Assembly (NCBI GenBank): GCA_002633005.1
Contig: NMRA01000126.1
Location: 667,883-731,882, forward strand
DNA from: Phoronis australis
Lineage: Eukaryota; Phoronida; Phoronidae
Direction: 5' to 3'
DNA: 64,000 nucleotides
The translations under genes were made by a program, and so were the position numbers. This document shows, one piece after another, positions 39,401 to 47,000 of the stretch. Positions within the stretch are counted from its first letter, which is position 1. Every line of letters starts with the position of its first letter. The notes under the pieces are model-generated. The model did not search any database, was not told the DNA's origin, and was given only the letters and a program-made list of their open reading frames with translations.

Positions 39401-42400
39401 TCACATGTAATTTTGTGACTGACGTATTTTTCCATGCACGGCACATATTCAGTGTCAAGCGAGCAAACTCGAATCATCCGATTATTAAAATCCACACAAC
39501 TTCCAAGTATTGAGGGTTTTATTTCATCCAAAATTAATAGCTGAATAAAAGAGCATAAGTTTCACGATTTTTTGCTTGTGAAATTTGCACTGCACTGTTC
39601 CCACGCATCAATAAGTCATTCAGCCAGGGCATACAAAGCCTCACGGAACTTTTTTGACAGGATGTTTTTCAAACGTTCGAGTTGCAAAATTCAAACTACA
39701 AACAAAATGAAAGAGTTACAATTTTGGCGGATACTTTTTCAACAAGAATTTTTTCCTCTTTCAAGTTGCATACATAGCTACTCAAATATACGTGTCCATA
39801 AGAAAGTGCTGATTCAGCTTTTGCATTGGCAAGCAACCTAGAGGCAAATTCTTTTAACTTCAGGTCTGTGGACTGCCACTTCAGAGGTGATGCATGGCCA
39901 GGATGACCGTTTGGCTCAGGTTAAGCGCCTATGTTTGGGAAGTGTCCATCCCCAATTTATTGAAATTTCTGATTTAAGCACCCATCTCTACTGAGTCTAA
40001 GTTAAGTGCCCATCCCTTATTTCCATTCTCACCAATTTAAGTGCCCAGGCATTAACCCGAATGTTTACGGTAAGTAAATCTCTTTGAAGGCAAATTACTG
40101 GTATTTTCCATATCTGATTTCCATTCAAATGGCCACAGTTTACCAGAAACATGCATAACACATGTGTGAGCTGTCATAAATTCAAAAGCAGGCCTTACCC
40201 GATCAACGCCAAGTTCAACAAATGGGTCGTATTCAGTGAAATCAATTTCCACTTGAGATACTTTGTACAGAAGAAAGACGAAGAAGACCCATCCTATGCC
40301 AAACACAATCTTTCTGAAAGTTTCAAAAACAAAGCAATTAATGAACAGTTGGTACAATTATAAATTAAACCAGACGTCCTCAGAAATTATGACAAGTGAG
40401 ATGGTTTAATTTGCAATTTAAGGATTGATTTGGATTTACTTGGTTGACAATCTTTCCTTAAACATGCTTTGCTACAAACCTCCCTTATATACACCATTAT
40501 TGCCAATTTCTAAAGTTAAGCTCTCAGAATCCTGGCGCTTGATAACGTTCAAAGCCCAGAACATGCTAGTCTACACTTGTCACACAACTACAACAGTAGA
40601 CTTACAGCAGTAACTTCTTCTGTTTGGTCCACGGTGAGTCAGCTGACAGCAACTGCTTCTTAGCATTACATGGGTCACAGTGGCACTGGCGGTTCACCTG
40701 CTCCTCATTGTCTGCAATAACCAATAAGTTTATGTAATGGAGTGAGTAACAAGTTCATCATCTATTACACTACAAAACACTGTATTTTGGTTGCCACGCA
40801 ACTGAGATTGCCACAGCACTATTTGGGTTCAAATCAAGTAACTAATAGTCATTGCATATCGAGTTGTCACAAACGAGATATTGTTGATAGGTACCAAACA
40901 CCATTCAAAACAGATCGATATAGGTATACAAGACCACGCAACACATGATGATAGGATATGACCACCATTGTTAGTTTATATTTAACCAAAATTATGAGAC
41001 CAAATTTATAAGACAAAAAGGTACAATTTAATTTTCATTTCTAACCAGCTGAACAGGGCGAACAGTAGCTTGGCCAACTAGCACAAGAAATCAGTGTCGG
41101 CAATCACACCTCATTCTGCCCTGTCACAGCGGTGTAACAAGCATTTCATTTAGATTCTAACAAAATGGCAATGTTGGCCAATAAATACTTATCTACAGAC
41201 TTGTTAATGCAGAACAGCCGATCAATTTTTCACAAATGTGTGAGACCAGACAACAAAGTCAATGGCAGCCATAGGGGTCTAGCTTACAGTGACCCCATTC
41301 CGTAGACTTTTGCTAGAAAGGGTACTGTAATGTCATCAGGTGACTCACTTATAATGCATGGCAATATCTTGCAATGTTTTGTGCCATCTTGTGTTTTCAC
41401 CAAGTTTTCATCCAATGGAAGGATAAAAATGATGGGAGCTCAGACTTTGGCCAACGTCACTTTCATCAAAATCCCACTCCCTTCACCATCCAAAGTTTTG
41501 CCATTGATGCAACTATTATTAGGAGCCAACAGCCCTCCAGCTACGTATTTTCTACACTGATGTGTATAGCAAAAATACGAAAGTGTCGAGAGCAAGCAAT
41601 CTTGGCAGTCAAAGTGTGTTTCATTACTGAAGGACGAACATGGTTGATAACAAATTATGGTTGTCTGGGTATTTGTTCGAGTTGAACAGAATTGAAAGAC
41701 ATCTATGACCTCCAAAATTGTTCATCTATGCACAAAAGGTATACTTAAAGTGCTCTTAATTACAATAAAACCATGTGCAGAACAAAATTCCACAACAACT
41801 GCTTCAACACGCACATTCACCATGGAACTAATATAAAGGCTTTAATCGCTTGTCAACAGGTGGCTGACTGGTTGCGACGCCAACTTTTGAAGTGAGATGT
41901 TCCAGGTTCAAGACTCGGTGACTACAACGTGATTTTTCAATAAAGATGCGTGGAACTTTGAAGCGATGTAACTTTGACAATTTACTAGTTATAGTACGAA
42001 TGTGGCATAACTTGAAGAAAAGCTTCCGCAGAAGACTATTGCCCAACTGACTCAGCTCACAGTTTCAGGGGCGACGCAGCATTGAAAAAAGTGAGGGGCT
42101 AAATTCCGTCAGCCCCCCTGTGGTGCACCGCCTATACACGGCCTAGCACTGAAAAAAATGGGGGGCTATAGCCCCCCCCCTAGCCCCTTATGCCTATGGT
42201 GCGCCGCCCACGAGTTCATTTGGTTTCGTATATTATGTGCGATCAATGTTGTTTAAAGAAGTAATAATCACATGATAGAAGTGTCCTGAGATACTCATTA
42301 TTACTTGCCAACATGCTCAAAGCTATATAGTCTCATCTTAGTGACTTAGTCTGTCTTAGTGAAGTTAGTCACATGTCCAACAGCAGTTGAAATTCCGACA

Positions 42401-42763
42401 GTATTTCGGGAACTCATGGTAGCCTCAATTCAACCACAATCATTAATTTGAAGCACCAACCGGAGCCAAACTAGAGTGCACCTGAATAATCAGGCGCAAC
42501 AGCTCCACTGGCACGGACATTGGCACTGGTACACTGGCACTGACACTACTGGAGACGAGTGAGTGTTGCTGGCGGAGAGCAGTTCCAGATTTCCCAATGT
42601 AGATACAAAATAAAGAGACGCAGCAACTTGAAAACAAACCTTTGAACTCAGATCGCGGCCAGAAGAAATATGTCAAAGGGAATAAGATAAGGGCATAGAA
42701 AGAAAGGAAGAAATAATAAAAAGTTCCTCCTTTCTCATCATACTCGAACTCCATGCCAGCCAT
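6254..42763 (-). CDS. SEC63: SEC63 translocation protein homologue, 17 coding exons, complete
   Basis: This is the ER membrane Hsp40-type co-chaperone that recruits BiP to the Sec61/Sec62 translocon. Exons, 5' to 3': 42763-42640, 40711-40606, 40313-40199, 38694-38579, 37268-37097, 36850-36742, 35856-35762, 33370-33235, 30115-30023, 29557-29412, 28729-28582, 27632-27442, 11287-11129, 9686-9429, 8159-8061, 7101-6997, 6385-6254. All junctions are GT-AG with compatible phases and sum to 2304 nt (767 aa; human about 760). Order: start [11 protein letters not shown]1 about 13-34; Cys-rich loop [12 protein letters not shown]2 about 79-95; J domain with HPD at 134-136; [20 protein letters not shown], then TM3 about 190-210; Brl/Sec63 region with PYSVKAR and SPLLQLPHI; Lys-rich then acidic linker; second Sec63 segment [18 protein letters not shown]; acidic Sec62-binding tail. 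Intron 12 is 16 kb and hosts another gene. Low-similarity parts (the exon 12-14 linkers) are less certain. Confidence 0.95.
7183..7650 (+). repeat. Composite tandem-repeat family, degraded partial copy
   Basis: Recognisable family text: GTAGTCAGACTCATCTGA after a G-rich run, CCAAAATTCATGATGATCAT, TGTCACTAGGAGGCATAG, CCGTCCAAAAGTCGACATC and the terminal AGGTGCATAAAA. It lies in SEC63 intron 15. Both hairpins are decayed, so this is an old copy. Confidence 0.65.
9429..9686 (-). CDS. SEC63: SEC63 exon 14: acidic linker
   Basis: An 86-codon exon begins [15 protein letters not shown] and runs into a dense Asp/Glu stretch ([17 protein letters not shown]), then [20 protein letters not shown] and YFPD, which align with the human segment before the WWW strand. 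The (GAT)n-like coding bias creates an unrelated plus-strand open frame over the same bases. Length and composition of such linkers vary freely among SEC63 proteins. Confidence 0.9.
10235..10445 (+). repeat. Composite tandem-repeat family, short fragment
   Basis: The fragment opens TACGCACCCACAGTAGCAAAC (family left-end type) and ends with CTGTCACTGGGGGGCATAG, the motif core with a C-to-T and an A-to-G change. SEC63 intron 13 otherwise holds nothing I can name. Confidence 0.5.
11420..11546. repeat. Compound (CA)n/(GC)n microsatellite
   Basis: About 127 bp of alternating purine-pyrimidine: (AC)n, a central GCGCGCGCGCACGCGC block, then (AC)n interrupted at regular spacing by AGAGAC and AAAC. 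It lies about 130 bp upstream of SEC63 exon 13 in the direction of transcription. Confidence 0.95.
12322..13812 (+). repeat. Composite tandem-repeat family, long degraded copy
   Basis: It starts near GAGCAGAGGAAAGCAATTGA with AATGTGCCCACAAAGGCAC, like the family's left end. Decayed units follow: TGCCACTAGGGGAGCGCCAC at 12669, CAGCAGCCACACT-type blocks, and GCCAAATTTCATAAAGATCC near 13185. It ends around 13812 without a clear terminal hairpin. It lies in SEC63 intron 12. Several short open frames inside are chance. Confidence 0.65.
14265..14830 (+). pseudogene. Non-LTR retrotransposon (LINE) C-terminal fragment, broken
   Basis: Conceptual frames give [20 protein letters not shown], then after a frame change [30 protein letters not shown] and, after another stop, LCLIVLF. 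This succession (W-N-L, K-L-R-T-Y-L-F, R-S-L-L-F-R-G, then a residual Cys/His segment) is typical of the region downstream of the reverse transcriptase in LINEs of aquatic invertebrates. The expected Cys-x2-Cys zinc motif is not intact. Stops and frameshifts show it is dead. No upstream RT catalytic motif was found. Recognition is by pattern only. Confidence 0.55.
15359..15415. repeat. (AC)n microsatellite
   Basis: Twenty-eight uninterrupted AC units. It directly abuts the left edge of a tandem-repeat element copy (TTGTCACTAGAG follows at once), an arrangement also reported for pearl-type elements, which carry terminal microsatellites (family knowledge). Confidence 0.97.
16885..18486 (+). promoter_or_regulatory. 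CTCF-consensus-like motifs in the intron-12 block
   Basis: Perfect fits to CCASYAGRKGGC on the plus strand at 16885-16898, 18021-18034 (CCACTAGGTGGCCC) and 18473-18486. Others in the block (16700, 17222) have lost the GGC end. These lie between two SEC63 exons and within 4 kb of the nested SOCS-box gene. Functional status is unknown. Confidence 0.4.
17336..17843 (+). mobile_element. piggyBac-like MITE flanked by TTAA
   Basis: The element is bounded by TTAA at 17332-17335 and 17844-17847. Left terminus AGGCCCTTTCATATTGAC; reverse complement of the right terminus GGGCCTTTCATACTAAC. TTAA target duplication with termini near CCCTTT is the piggyBac signature. The 508-bp body has no transposase. 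It contains repeated GACCGGAGTTAAGCGTTCAT (near 17670 and 17771) and GTCGACG near both ends, so subterminal repeats are present. It inserted within a unit of the composite tandem-repeat element, giving a relative age. Confidence 0.82.
19130..20345 (-). repeat. Composite tandem-repeat family, reversed degraded copy
   Basis: Read on the minus strand this stretch gives family text: ATGGCCATTAGG twice (near 19725 and 19865 on the plus strand as CCTAATGGCCAT), TTTCATGAAAATCTGTTAGG, AATAAGAATACACTTGCCAAA, and a TGCACCCGCAG-like terminal part. It is the only copy in the window facing the opposite way, and it ends about 100 bp before the start codon of the nested SOCS-box gene. Short open frames inside it are chance. 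Confidence 0.68.
20451..21764 (+). CDS. Ankyrin-repeat/SOCS-box protein, single coding exon
   Basis: The 437-residue frame starts at ATG 20451 (in-frame stop at 20406). Ankyrin repeats: about 11-40, 43-75 ([19 protein letters not shown]), 79-112 ([12 protein letters not shown]), 113-146 ([11 protein letters not shown]) and 147-165, with weaker ones in the middle (about 230-265: [27 protein letters not shown]). The C-terminus (about 378-420) is a SOCS box: BC box [10 protein letters not shown] fitting LxxxCxxx-hydrophobic, then [14 protein letters not shown] as a Cul5-box-like part. Family knowledge: ASB proteins are substrate receptors of ElonginB/C-Cullin5 ubiquitin ligases; the substrate here is unknown. 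It sits antisense in SEC63 intron 12. CTATACCTTGCAG just before the ATG looks like a splice acceptor, so an untranslated first exon is possible. CAG/GTAAGT at 21408-21416 mimics a donor, but the frame continues to the SOCS box. I cannot name the specific ASB orthologue. Confidence 0.88.
   Translation: MTSVRNSSEDWEGDIFAACLNDDVNRVSQWMENNDVNVSDESGDSLLHWNLQNSKGSYNVSHLLINRGVAKNTVNKRGQSVLHYACQYVSDMHLINTILKDVTTDLVCQDQDGNTPLHLACRTVNYYAFMPIFLHTTYRDKGNSKRAVDVKNKYGRTCLDELLTQLTEPSKLSVPWHATLEITNKLCEHKADGDWKYFKETFTAVDELILVCITKSFTSILERLLEHFVSANHKVGGVDILHYSIYACQDDCIQTILNYGANVDRHVTLLEDLQSICYDYKSTSFGLKLVSTLNTLIQNGVLITCPSSLSTILATLEKQQVSPFSINSVLDTYIVNAPRVKGDYIAMLQDKDLSNKLTGTYGPELLASIRDRFTVCQAPALQDLCRCNIRDAVLTARKYNWRRAIDQLTLPKAIKQYLWFGRLVNTNSLLMAQCHFI
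21765..23046 (+). other. Likely 3' UTR of the ankyrin/SOCS-box gene
   Basis: AT-rich, no coding potential. A plus-strand AATAAA at 23041-23046 is the first canonical poly(A) signal after the stop, giving a 3' UTR of about 1.3 kb. The hAT-like element begins about 110 bp later. Confidence 0.45.
23158..25750. mobile_element. hAT-like non-autonomous element with palindromic subterminal repeats
   Basis: The left edge CAGGGCTCAAC and right edge GTCGAGCCCTA form an imperfect inverted repeat starting CAGGGCTC, as in many hAT elements. Both ends carry clusters of AGGTCGCA/TGCGACCT words (left 23187-23265; right 25640-25735), including the near-palindrome GGTCGCAAATGCGACC at 25712. The 2.6-kb interior shows no intact transposase and contains a smaller MITE (24579-24716). 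No clean 8-bp target duplication: TTTAGCA on the left and TAGCATA on the right match only partly. It may be a composite of two short elements rather than one transposon. Confidence 0.55.
24579..24716. mobile_element. Short MITE with CAGTGGCAGATCTA ends
   Basis: 138 bp: the left end CAGTGGCAGATCTAC and right end AGTAGATCTGCCTCTG are inverted repeats. The body is G-run rich and contains the ambiguous base at 24694. The terminus belongs to the widespread CAGTGGCGGATCTA type, usually classed as hAT-derived. A relative is at 44575-44799. Confidence 0.72.
26471..27260 (+). repeat. Composite tandem-repeat family, degraded copy
   Basis: It opens ATGCACTCACGGCTATACTGC and TATGCTTCTAGGAG (left-end type). 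Units follow with ATGGCCACTAGGTAGAGCAG (26945) and TTGCCACTAGGTGAACAG. The right end is GCACCCACACATGTATATGT, then AAGCGCATAA. It lies just downstream of SEC63 exon 12 in genomic order, within intron 12. Confidence 0.7.
27442..27632 (-). CDS. SEC63: SEC63 exon 12: junction to charged linker
   Basis: It starts [26 protein letters not shown], matching the conserved beta-strand pair after TMDVK in SEC63 family proteins. It then turns into a low-complexity Glu/Asp/Gly linker ending GEGDVK before a GTATGA donor. The next exon is 16 kb away (11287), giving the gene's largest intron. Confidence 0.9.
27875..28514 (+). repeat. Composite tandem-repeat family, degraded copy
   Basis: Family text: ATGACCACTAGGGGATGC, ATGGCCATAAGGGGTGCTGC, repeated TTTCATTGAAATCCA blocks, and a terminal CACCACACATGTGTGTGTGT followed by GCATA. 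It sits in SEC63 intron 11 and ends 67 bp short of exon 11. Confidence 0.65.
30165..30345 (+). repeat. Dispersed repeat shared with 46795-46960
   Basis: It contains ATTAAACCCATACTTCCTGT and CAAAA, then TTTAGGCCACTAGCCGT, then GCTTGTTATTGTTTCACACC. All are matched in order in the second copy at 46795-46960 with about one change in four. It is non-coding, in SEC63 intron 8. A third, shorter match is at about 6770-6810. Confidence 0.5.
32443..32580 (-). mobile_element. MITE-like element with GTTCAGTA inverted ends, copy 2
   Basis: The plus strand begins GTTCAGTAGCTGTCTTGCAG and ends CCTTGTGTTACTGAAC; the reverse complement aligns with 1352-1481 along its whole length. It is in SEC63 intron 8. 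The element contributes much of a 133-codon plus-strand open frame (32262-32663), which is therefore not a gene. Confidence 0.75.
33838..35490 (+). mobile_element. Composite tandem-repeat family, near-full copy in SEC63 intron 7
   Basis: The left end has the hairpin CAATGC-AGA-GCATTG (33846-33860) followed by AAATGCGCCAAGAC. About ten units follow. The right end is GGACGGACAGGGATGACAGC, then ATAATGCATCCACATTATAA and GTGGGCGCATAA. Motif cores: 34504 (CCACCAGGGGGTGC), 34868 (CCACTGGGGGGCAC) and 35300 (CCACTAGGGGGCAC). The hairpin stem differs from the young copies by paired changes. Confidence 0.78.
34504..35313 (+). promoter_or_regulatory. CTCF-consensus-like motifs, intron-7 copy
   Basis: CCACCAGGGGGTGC (34504-34517) is the member closest to the vertebrate core CCACCAGGGGGCGC. 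CCACTAGGGGGCAC (35300-35313) is a perfect fit to CCASYAGRKGGC. Both are on the plus strand, as in the other copies. Confidence 0.4.
35866..36228. repeat. 60-bp minisatellite, six copies
   Basis: Six tandem units of 57-60 bp, each containing TTGGTAAAGATATTTGAACA and CACATGATTAGTGAA; repeat phase marks fall at about 35883, 35943, 36003, 36063, 36123 and 36180. The array starts about 10 bp from the SEC63 exon-7 acceptor, so the branch point must lie in or beyond the first unit. Open frames with 20-residue repeats on the minus strand are artefacts of the array. Confidence 0.93.
36519..36670. repeat. Imperfect CAG/GCA-rich low-complexity tract
   Basis: GCAGCAACAGCAGCAGCGTC-type triplets over about 150 bp just beyond SEC63 exon 6 (intron 6). 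An open frame on the minus strand with Ala runs is a by-product. Confidence 0.7.
38579..38694 (-). CDS. SEC63: SEC63 exon 4: J domain with HPD motif
   Basis: The exon encodes about residues 116-154: helix [20 protein letters not shown] with the invariant HPD tripeptide (134-136), then [12 protein letters not shown] across the exon 4/5 junction. Family knowledge: this lumenal J domain stimulates BiP ATPase, and HPD is essential for that. The residues are intact, so the co-chaperone activity is expected to be retained. It is flanked by CCCAG acceptor and GTGAGT donor sites. Confidence 0.93.
39920..40050. repeat. TTAAGYGCCCAT short direct repeats
   Basis: The words TTAAGCGCCTATG, TTTAAGCACCCATCTC, TTAAGTGCCCATCCC and TTTAAGTGCCCAGG recur within 130 bp, interleaved with CCCAATTTATT-like text. 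It looks like the end of an interspersed repeat. The class is unknown. Confidence 0.5.
41856..41925 (+). repeat. tRNA-derived SINE head or tRNA pseudogene (candidate)
   Basis: A-box-like TGGCTGACTGG (41861) and B-box-like GGTTCAAGACTC (41904) are 43 bp apart, close to RNA polymerase III spacing, with GTTGCGACGCCAAC between. No clean acceptor stem or anticodon arm can be paired, so it is not a functional tRNA. It lies in SEC63 intron 1. Confidence 0.4.
42075..42210. repeat. G/C-run repeat with internal duplication
   Basis: GCATTGAAAAAAGTGAGGGG and GCACTGAAAAAAATGGGGGG are two divergent copies of a roughly 75-bp unit, each followed by C-runs and GGTGCRCCGCC. The G-run/C-run pairs could form hairpins (GGGGGGCTATAGCCCCCC at 42164). 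Probably a MITE fragment. Confidence 0.5.
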
Positions 42764-43450
42764 GTTGATTGATACGTCAGCGCTGACGCTCAAATGTGAA
42801 ATCGAGGCCGGGGGAAACACGCTCCTGTTATTTTTAGCCTGGGATTCACCGCTAGGTTCCGCGGCGACGGAGGCCTAAGACCAACGGGTGGTCGAGCGGA
42901 GACGTAGCATTTCATGTGATTCAGGAAATTTGACCTGAGATTACCTATACCTTCTTATATATCTCTGACTTGACCAATAACTATTTAATTGTCTATGTTA
43001 CACTAGCAGTCCTTTATTCGTCACGGCGGGTCGTCGAGTGGAATTGACGGGCGACGGACTCTTGGACTCGTTCAGGTGGTCGATCCAGTCCAGAAATGTC
43101 ATTGGCTGAGGGGTTGTTTATCATGCGCGCCCAGTGTAAAAATGGGGGTTCGAATTTTTGAGAATGTGGACCTTTTATTATACTGACGGGGTATCATTTC
43201 AGACTAGAGCTATGAATTGTGCATTAGCGGCGAAATTTTTGGTACCGGTACTTAATTCCCTCATTTTTAGTGGTCTTTTGTCTCGTTTTCTATTTTTTCG
43301 AACTTTTTGTTTGTCTGCAGCGGACCTTTTTGCCCACTTCGTTCGAGCCTCCCCCGGGTGACCGGAGCGCATGTTTATAATGTTACAAAATAACAACTGC
43401 GTCGCTTTCTCATGTCGAGGTCTAAATTTTACGTCTTGAAGTCCTAAAAA
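42764..43450 (-). promoter_or_regulatory. SEC63 5' flank / putative promoter
   Basis: The region just 5' of the SEC63 start is locally GC- and CpG-rich (42780-42910, 43015-43080) against AT-rich surroundings. It carries a minus-strand CCAAT box (ATTGG at 43101-43105) about 340 bp from the ATG. I see no TATA box. Transcription start not determined. Confidence 0.4.
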
Positions 43451-44076
43451 ACAGATAATCTTAACAAACAACCACGTCTATCCCACGTCACGCTTGCTAA
43501 ATGCCTTCCTAAGTACTGGTCTTCAATTCAAATACTATCCTTGGGATTTTTCAGATGAAGATAACTTTGGATCATGACATCATCGGGTCACATTACCAAT
43601 CTCAAACAAACACAGTAATTGCGAATAATATGCGGCAGCAGGTCTTCAATATCAAGTTTGCCAAATTACTTCTTTCTATTCTGTTCAATGCTATTGTAGG
43701 GTTTTTAATCCAGTCTCACATTCTTGGTTGCTTGAGACGCGTAGTACTTTTATCGGGCCATTCGGGAAATCTGCCTACTTTCTCGCGAAAATAATTAACA
43801 CACTAGTGTTGTCCTTTTAAATTAATCTCTCTCTTCAATGCAGATTCTGTAGCGTACACTCAGTGTTTTTTCTTTGGTAGTTGGGTGCTGAGCTACCGGC
43901 GAAGTATTCCCCCCTTTCCACCCCGCCTGATACGTCTGTGTTAACAAAACTTTAATAATTTATTTAAATTTCGAACAGTCATCTATACATTTTTTTCAAA
44001 AATCAGGAGACCTTACATTGTCATCTGAAACAGATTTTTGTCAGTTTCCTACGGCGCCCAGTTGTCAAACATGACG

Positions 44077-47000
44077 TCATCGTCTGCATTTTCTTCCGCA
44101 GTGGTTGAAAAAATAATACAGAATGCCATCATTGTTACTGTTGTTGTTGTTGTTGTTGTTGGTGTTGTTGTTGTTTTCGCTATTGGCCCCAACATAGTTT
44201 ATATCGTAATTCCTATTATTTGCTTCATCCTTCTTGTCTCGCACAGTCGGCTGGTTGTTTTCTTCAGAATCACCTCTATTAACAACATCAAAGATTGTTC
44301 TCTGTGAGGCACAATCAGTCCTGCGTGTTATTTGTGAATGCTTGCTCCTGTAACAGTCAACTTGTAGTTTTAAAAACTTCGAATGACATGAGTCATCTAG
44401 CATGGAATTTACACTGTGCGATGACTGAGTAATTGTTGATTCAAAACTCATTGTTTTAAATCAGGAAAATGGTGTATGTAAACTGTTTTCCTAAAAAGTT
44501 CTGATCTTAAATGTATATTATATTACGCCGACGTTGGGTAAGACATTGATTCGGATCTCTAACTGAATATCCTACAGTGGCGGATCTAGGATAACATAAG
44601 GGCGGCCCCAACATGTTGGCTTAGGAAATTGGTCAAAGCGCGATTGGTATGCAAAAAAAACGGGAACAGGATCTGCGGTGTCTTGGGAGCCCCACCCCAA
44701 CCCCCCCCCCCAANNNNNNNNNNNNNNNNNNNNNNNNNNNNNNNNNNNNNNNNNNNNNNNNNNNNNNNNNCCCCCAAAAAAAAAAATATTCCGCCTATGT
44801 CCTAGTATGAAGTCTTGCAAATTTCCCACCACGCATCATAAAAAGAATGACAAATCATTTTGTTTCGTGCTAACGATCAGCACGATTTACACCTTGTAAT
44901 TGTTTGCCTATGTTTCGAATGAGCTAGAAATAAGAATTTGTGTCCCAGTGAGACATGATTTTTGAATGAAGTGAAACTCGTTGAAAACTTACTGTTGCTC
45001 TGGCCAGTTGATGGCTAAAATGTGCTTGATATTATCTGCTTGACGAAAAGCTGCAGCTTCAATTTCCTGTACACTGTTGGTAAAAGTCTGTGTAAATAGA
45101 ACATAAGAGTGTCGTAGCCTACTAGGGATGGAGAAATGTTTCTATCTTAAAATTTTCCTAGGAGAAACTGAGAAAATTTGATATCCAAATTAAAAAAATC
45201 TCATTAAGCCTAATCTATGAAGAGTGGGTAATACGTGGGTCGAATAAATTGTGAGAGTGGTTCTACTGAGATCTTGATGAGGTAGGTCTATTCGTGACCA
45301 TCAGGAGAAGGAATGCTTATGAAGATGATGTGAACCAAAGTGAAATTCTTCACGACATTAAGAGAGCGTTTCGCAAGAACGAATTAACAGACCTAATATT
45401 ACCGCATGACTGAACGTTAAATTGAGAAAGTGGCCCGGGCAAAAATTTGCACATGAATCCCGCAGCGGCGGTGCGTCACTATGAGCCTGGTGTGTAGTTA
45501 ATCGGTATCTCACAATACGCACAAGAGCATGATCACCTCGGAGAAAACCCGACAAGCCTGTTGAGTACTACTGGCCAAGTGCCTGCAGCGACGTTTTTCA
45601 TGGGCGGACGTTGATTGAAATATCTGTGTTCTCGATCCATCACTTTTCACTGAAGTTTCAATAGCGCTTTCCATTTTGGAGTTGATATCACAAATGTTCT
45701 GGAAAAAAATTAGATGCTGCTAATGGAAGCTGCAATATGCAACAAGTGACCTTTTTGTTTTGTCACAATTCTTGATGAAACTTGCCCGTAGTAAACTATC
45801 GCGGTCCTATTTTATGGCGGGTCACCGCCCATCTTATATGTTAATCTCTTTTCTTTCTAAAAAAATCACTGTGTAAAATTCAACAAAAACTCTTTGCTTT
45901 TTATTACATTTGAACAGAAATTACAATAAAGACGAATAAAATATAATGTTATGCAAGTTACCGTTGCAAATTTGTAAATGGCTGTCACATTTCTGTTCAG
46001 TTCTTTTCGAGCTTTCAATGGCTCTGCCATTAAAACCGACTTCCTTTTGATAAGATCAACTCGCCCTCTGTCAATACACAACAGATAACAGCTCATAAGT
46101 GCAGCCATACTTGTAGAGCACTTTAACTTGCAATCACGAAACAAACATGATTCTGGGTATTTTCAGTCGAAATAACACAAACCAATATAAAACGTTATGA
46201 ACCAAAGACTAGATAAGTAAAGTCGGAAATTTCCTAAACTTACTTGTAAATCTCGTTGATTCTTTGGTTGAAGACGGCTTGCAAATATTCAAATTGTTGG
46301 TGAATCCGATTTAACTCTTGTTCAAAAACCTTGAAATACGGCGCCAAACAGTCTGTATTTTTACCTTAAACGTAACTATAAATTTGAAGACCATATGTAT
46401 CTTCAAAAGCCTGCTTCAAGTTGATTTTTCGCATTGTAGCGCTTGTTATAAGTCTTTATTTCCCTAAAACTAGAAATTCTTTTAATTCGACTAACGTGAT
46501 TTTTTTGAATGTAGACACATTTTCTTTAAAACACTGAGTTCGCTTAAAGTTGTGAGAGTATCCCAAGACAAGTAAACATGCTTGACATACAGACAGCTTT
46601 TTGCACGCGAGTGTAGGCAATAAGATGCTCAACTGGTCTTACAAATAGCTGTCTGCTTCGTCTTATATGACTGGCGCATGCGCTGCAAATGTTGCTGAAC
46701 AAGTCGGTCCATGTTGAAGAAAAGAATGCCCTGTCTCCTCGTCCATTGCTCACACCACTCGCTGATCCTAACAAAACACAAGAGCCGAAAAATTATTATT
46801 TTTCTTAAAGCGACATTAAATCCGTGCTTTCTGTCAAAACAGTTGTGATCCAGGCCACTTGCCGTCAGGAAACTGGTCTCCACAAATTGTTCCTGATTTC
46901 AGGGCGCCGAAAGAAGTAGCTGAGTTTGTTATTCTCTTCACACCAAAAGTTCCAATTGTCATGCCTTGACCTAGGTCTGAAGAACTTATGAACTGCTAAT

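Larger units (their letters stand above)
36851..40198 (-). other. SEC63 introns 3-5 region, otherwise plain
   Basis: Apart from exons 5 (37268-37097) and 4 (38694-38579), this is ordinary AT-rich intron. I see no repeat-family copies, RNA genes or further exons except the short direct-repeat tract at 39920-40050. Confidence 0.6.

Noticed and set aside
44038-44307. Plus-strand frame with poly-Val, membrane-like
   Set aside because: Product of the (GTT)n microsatellite; antisense to a more plausible spliced exon.
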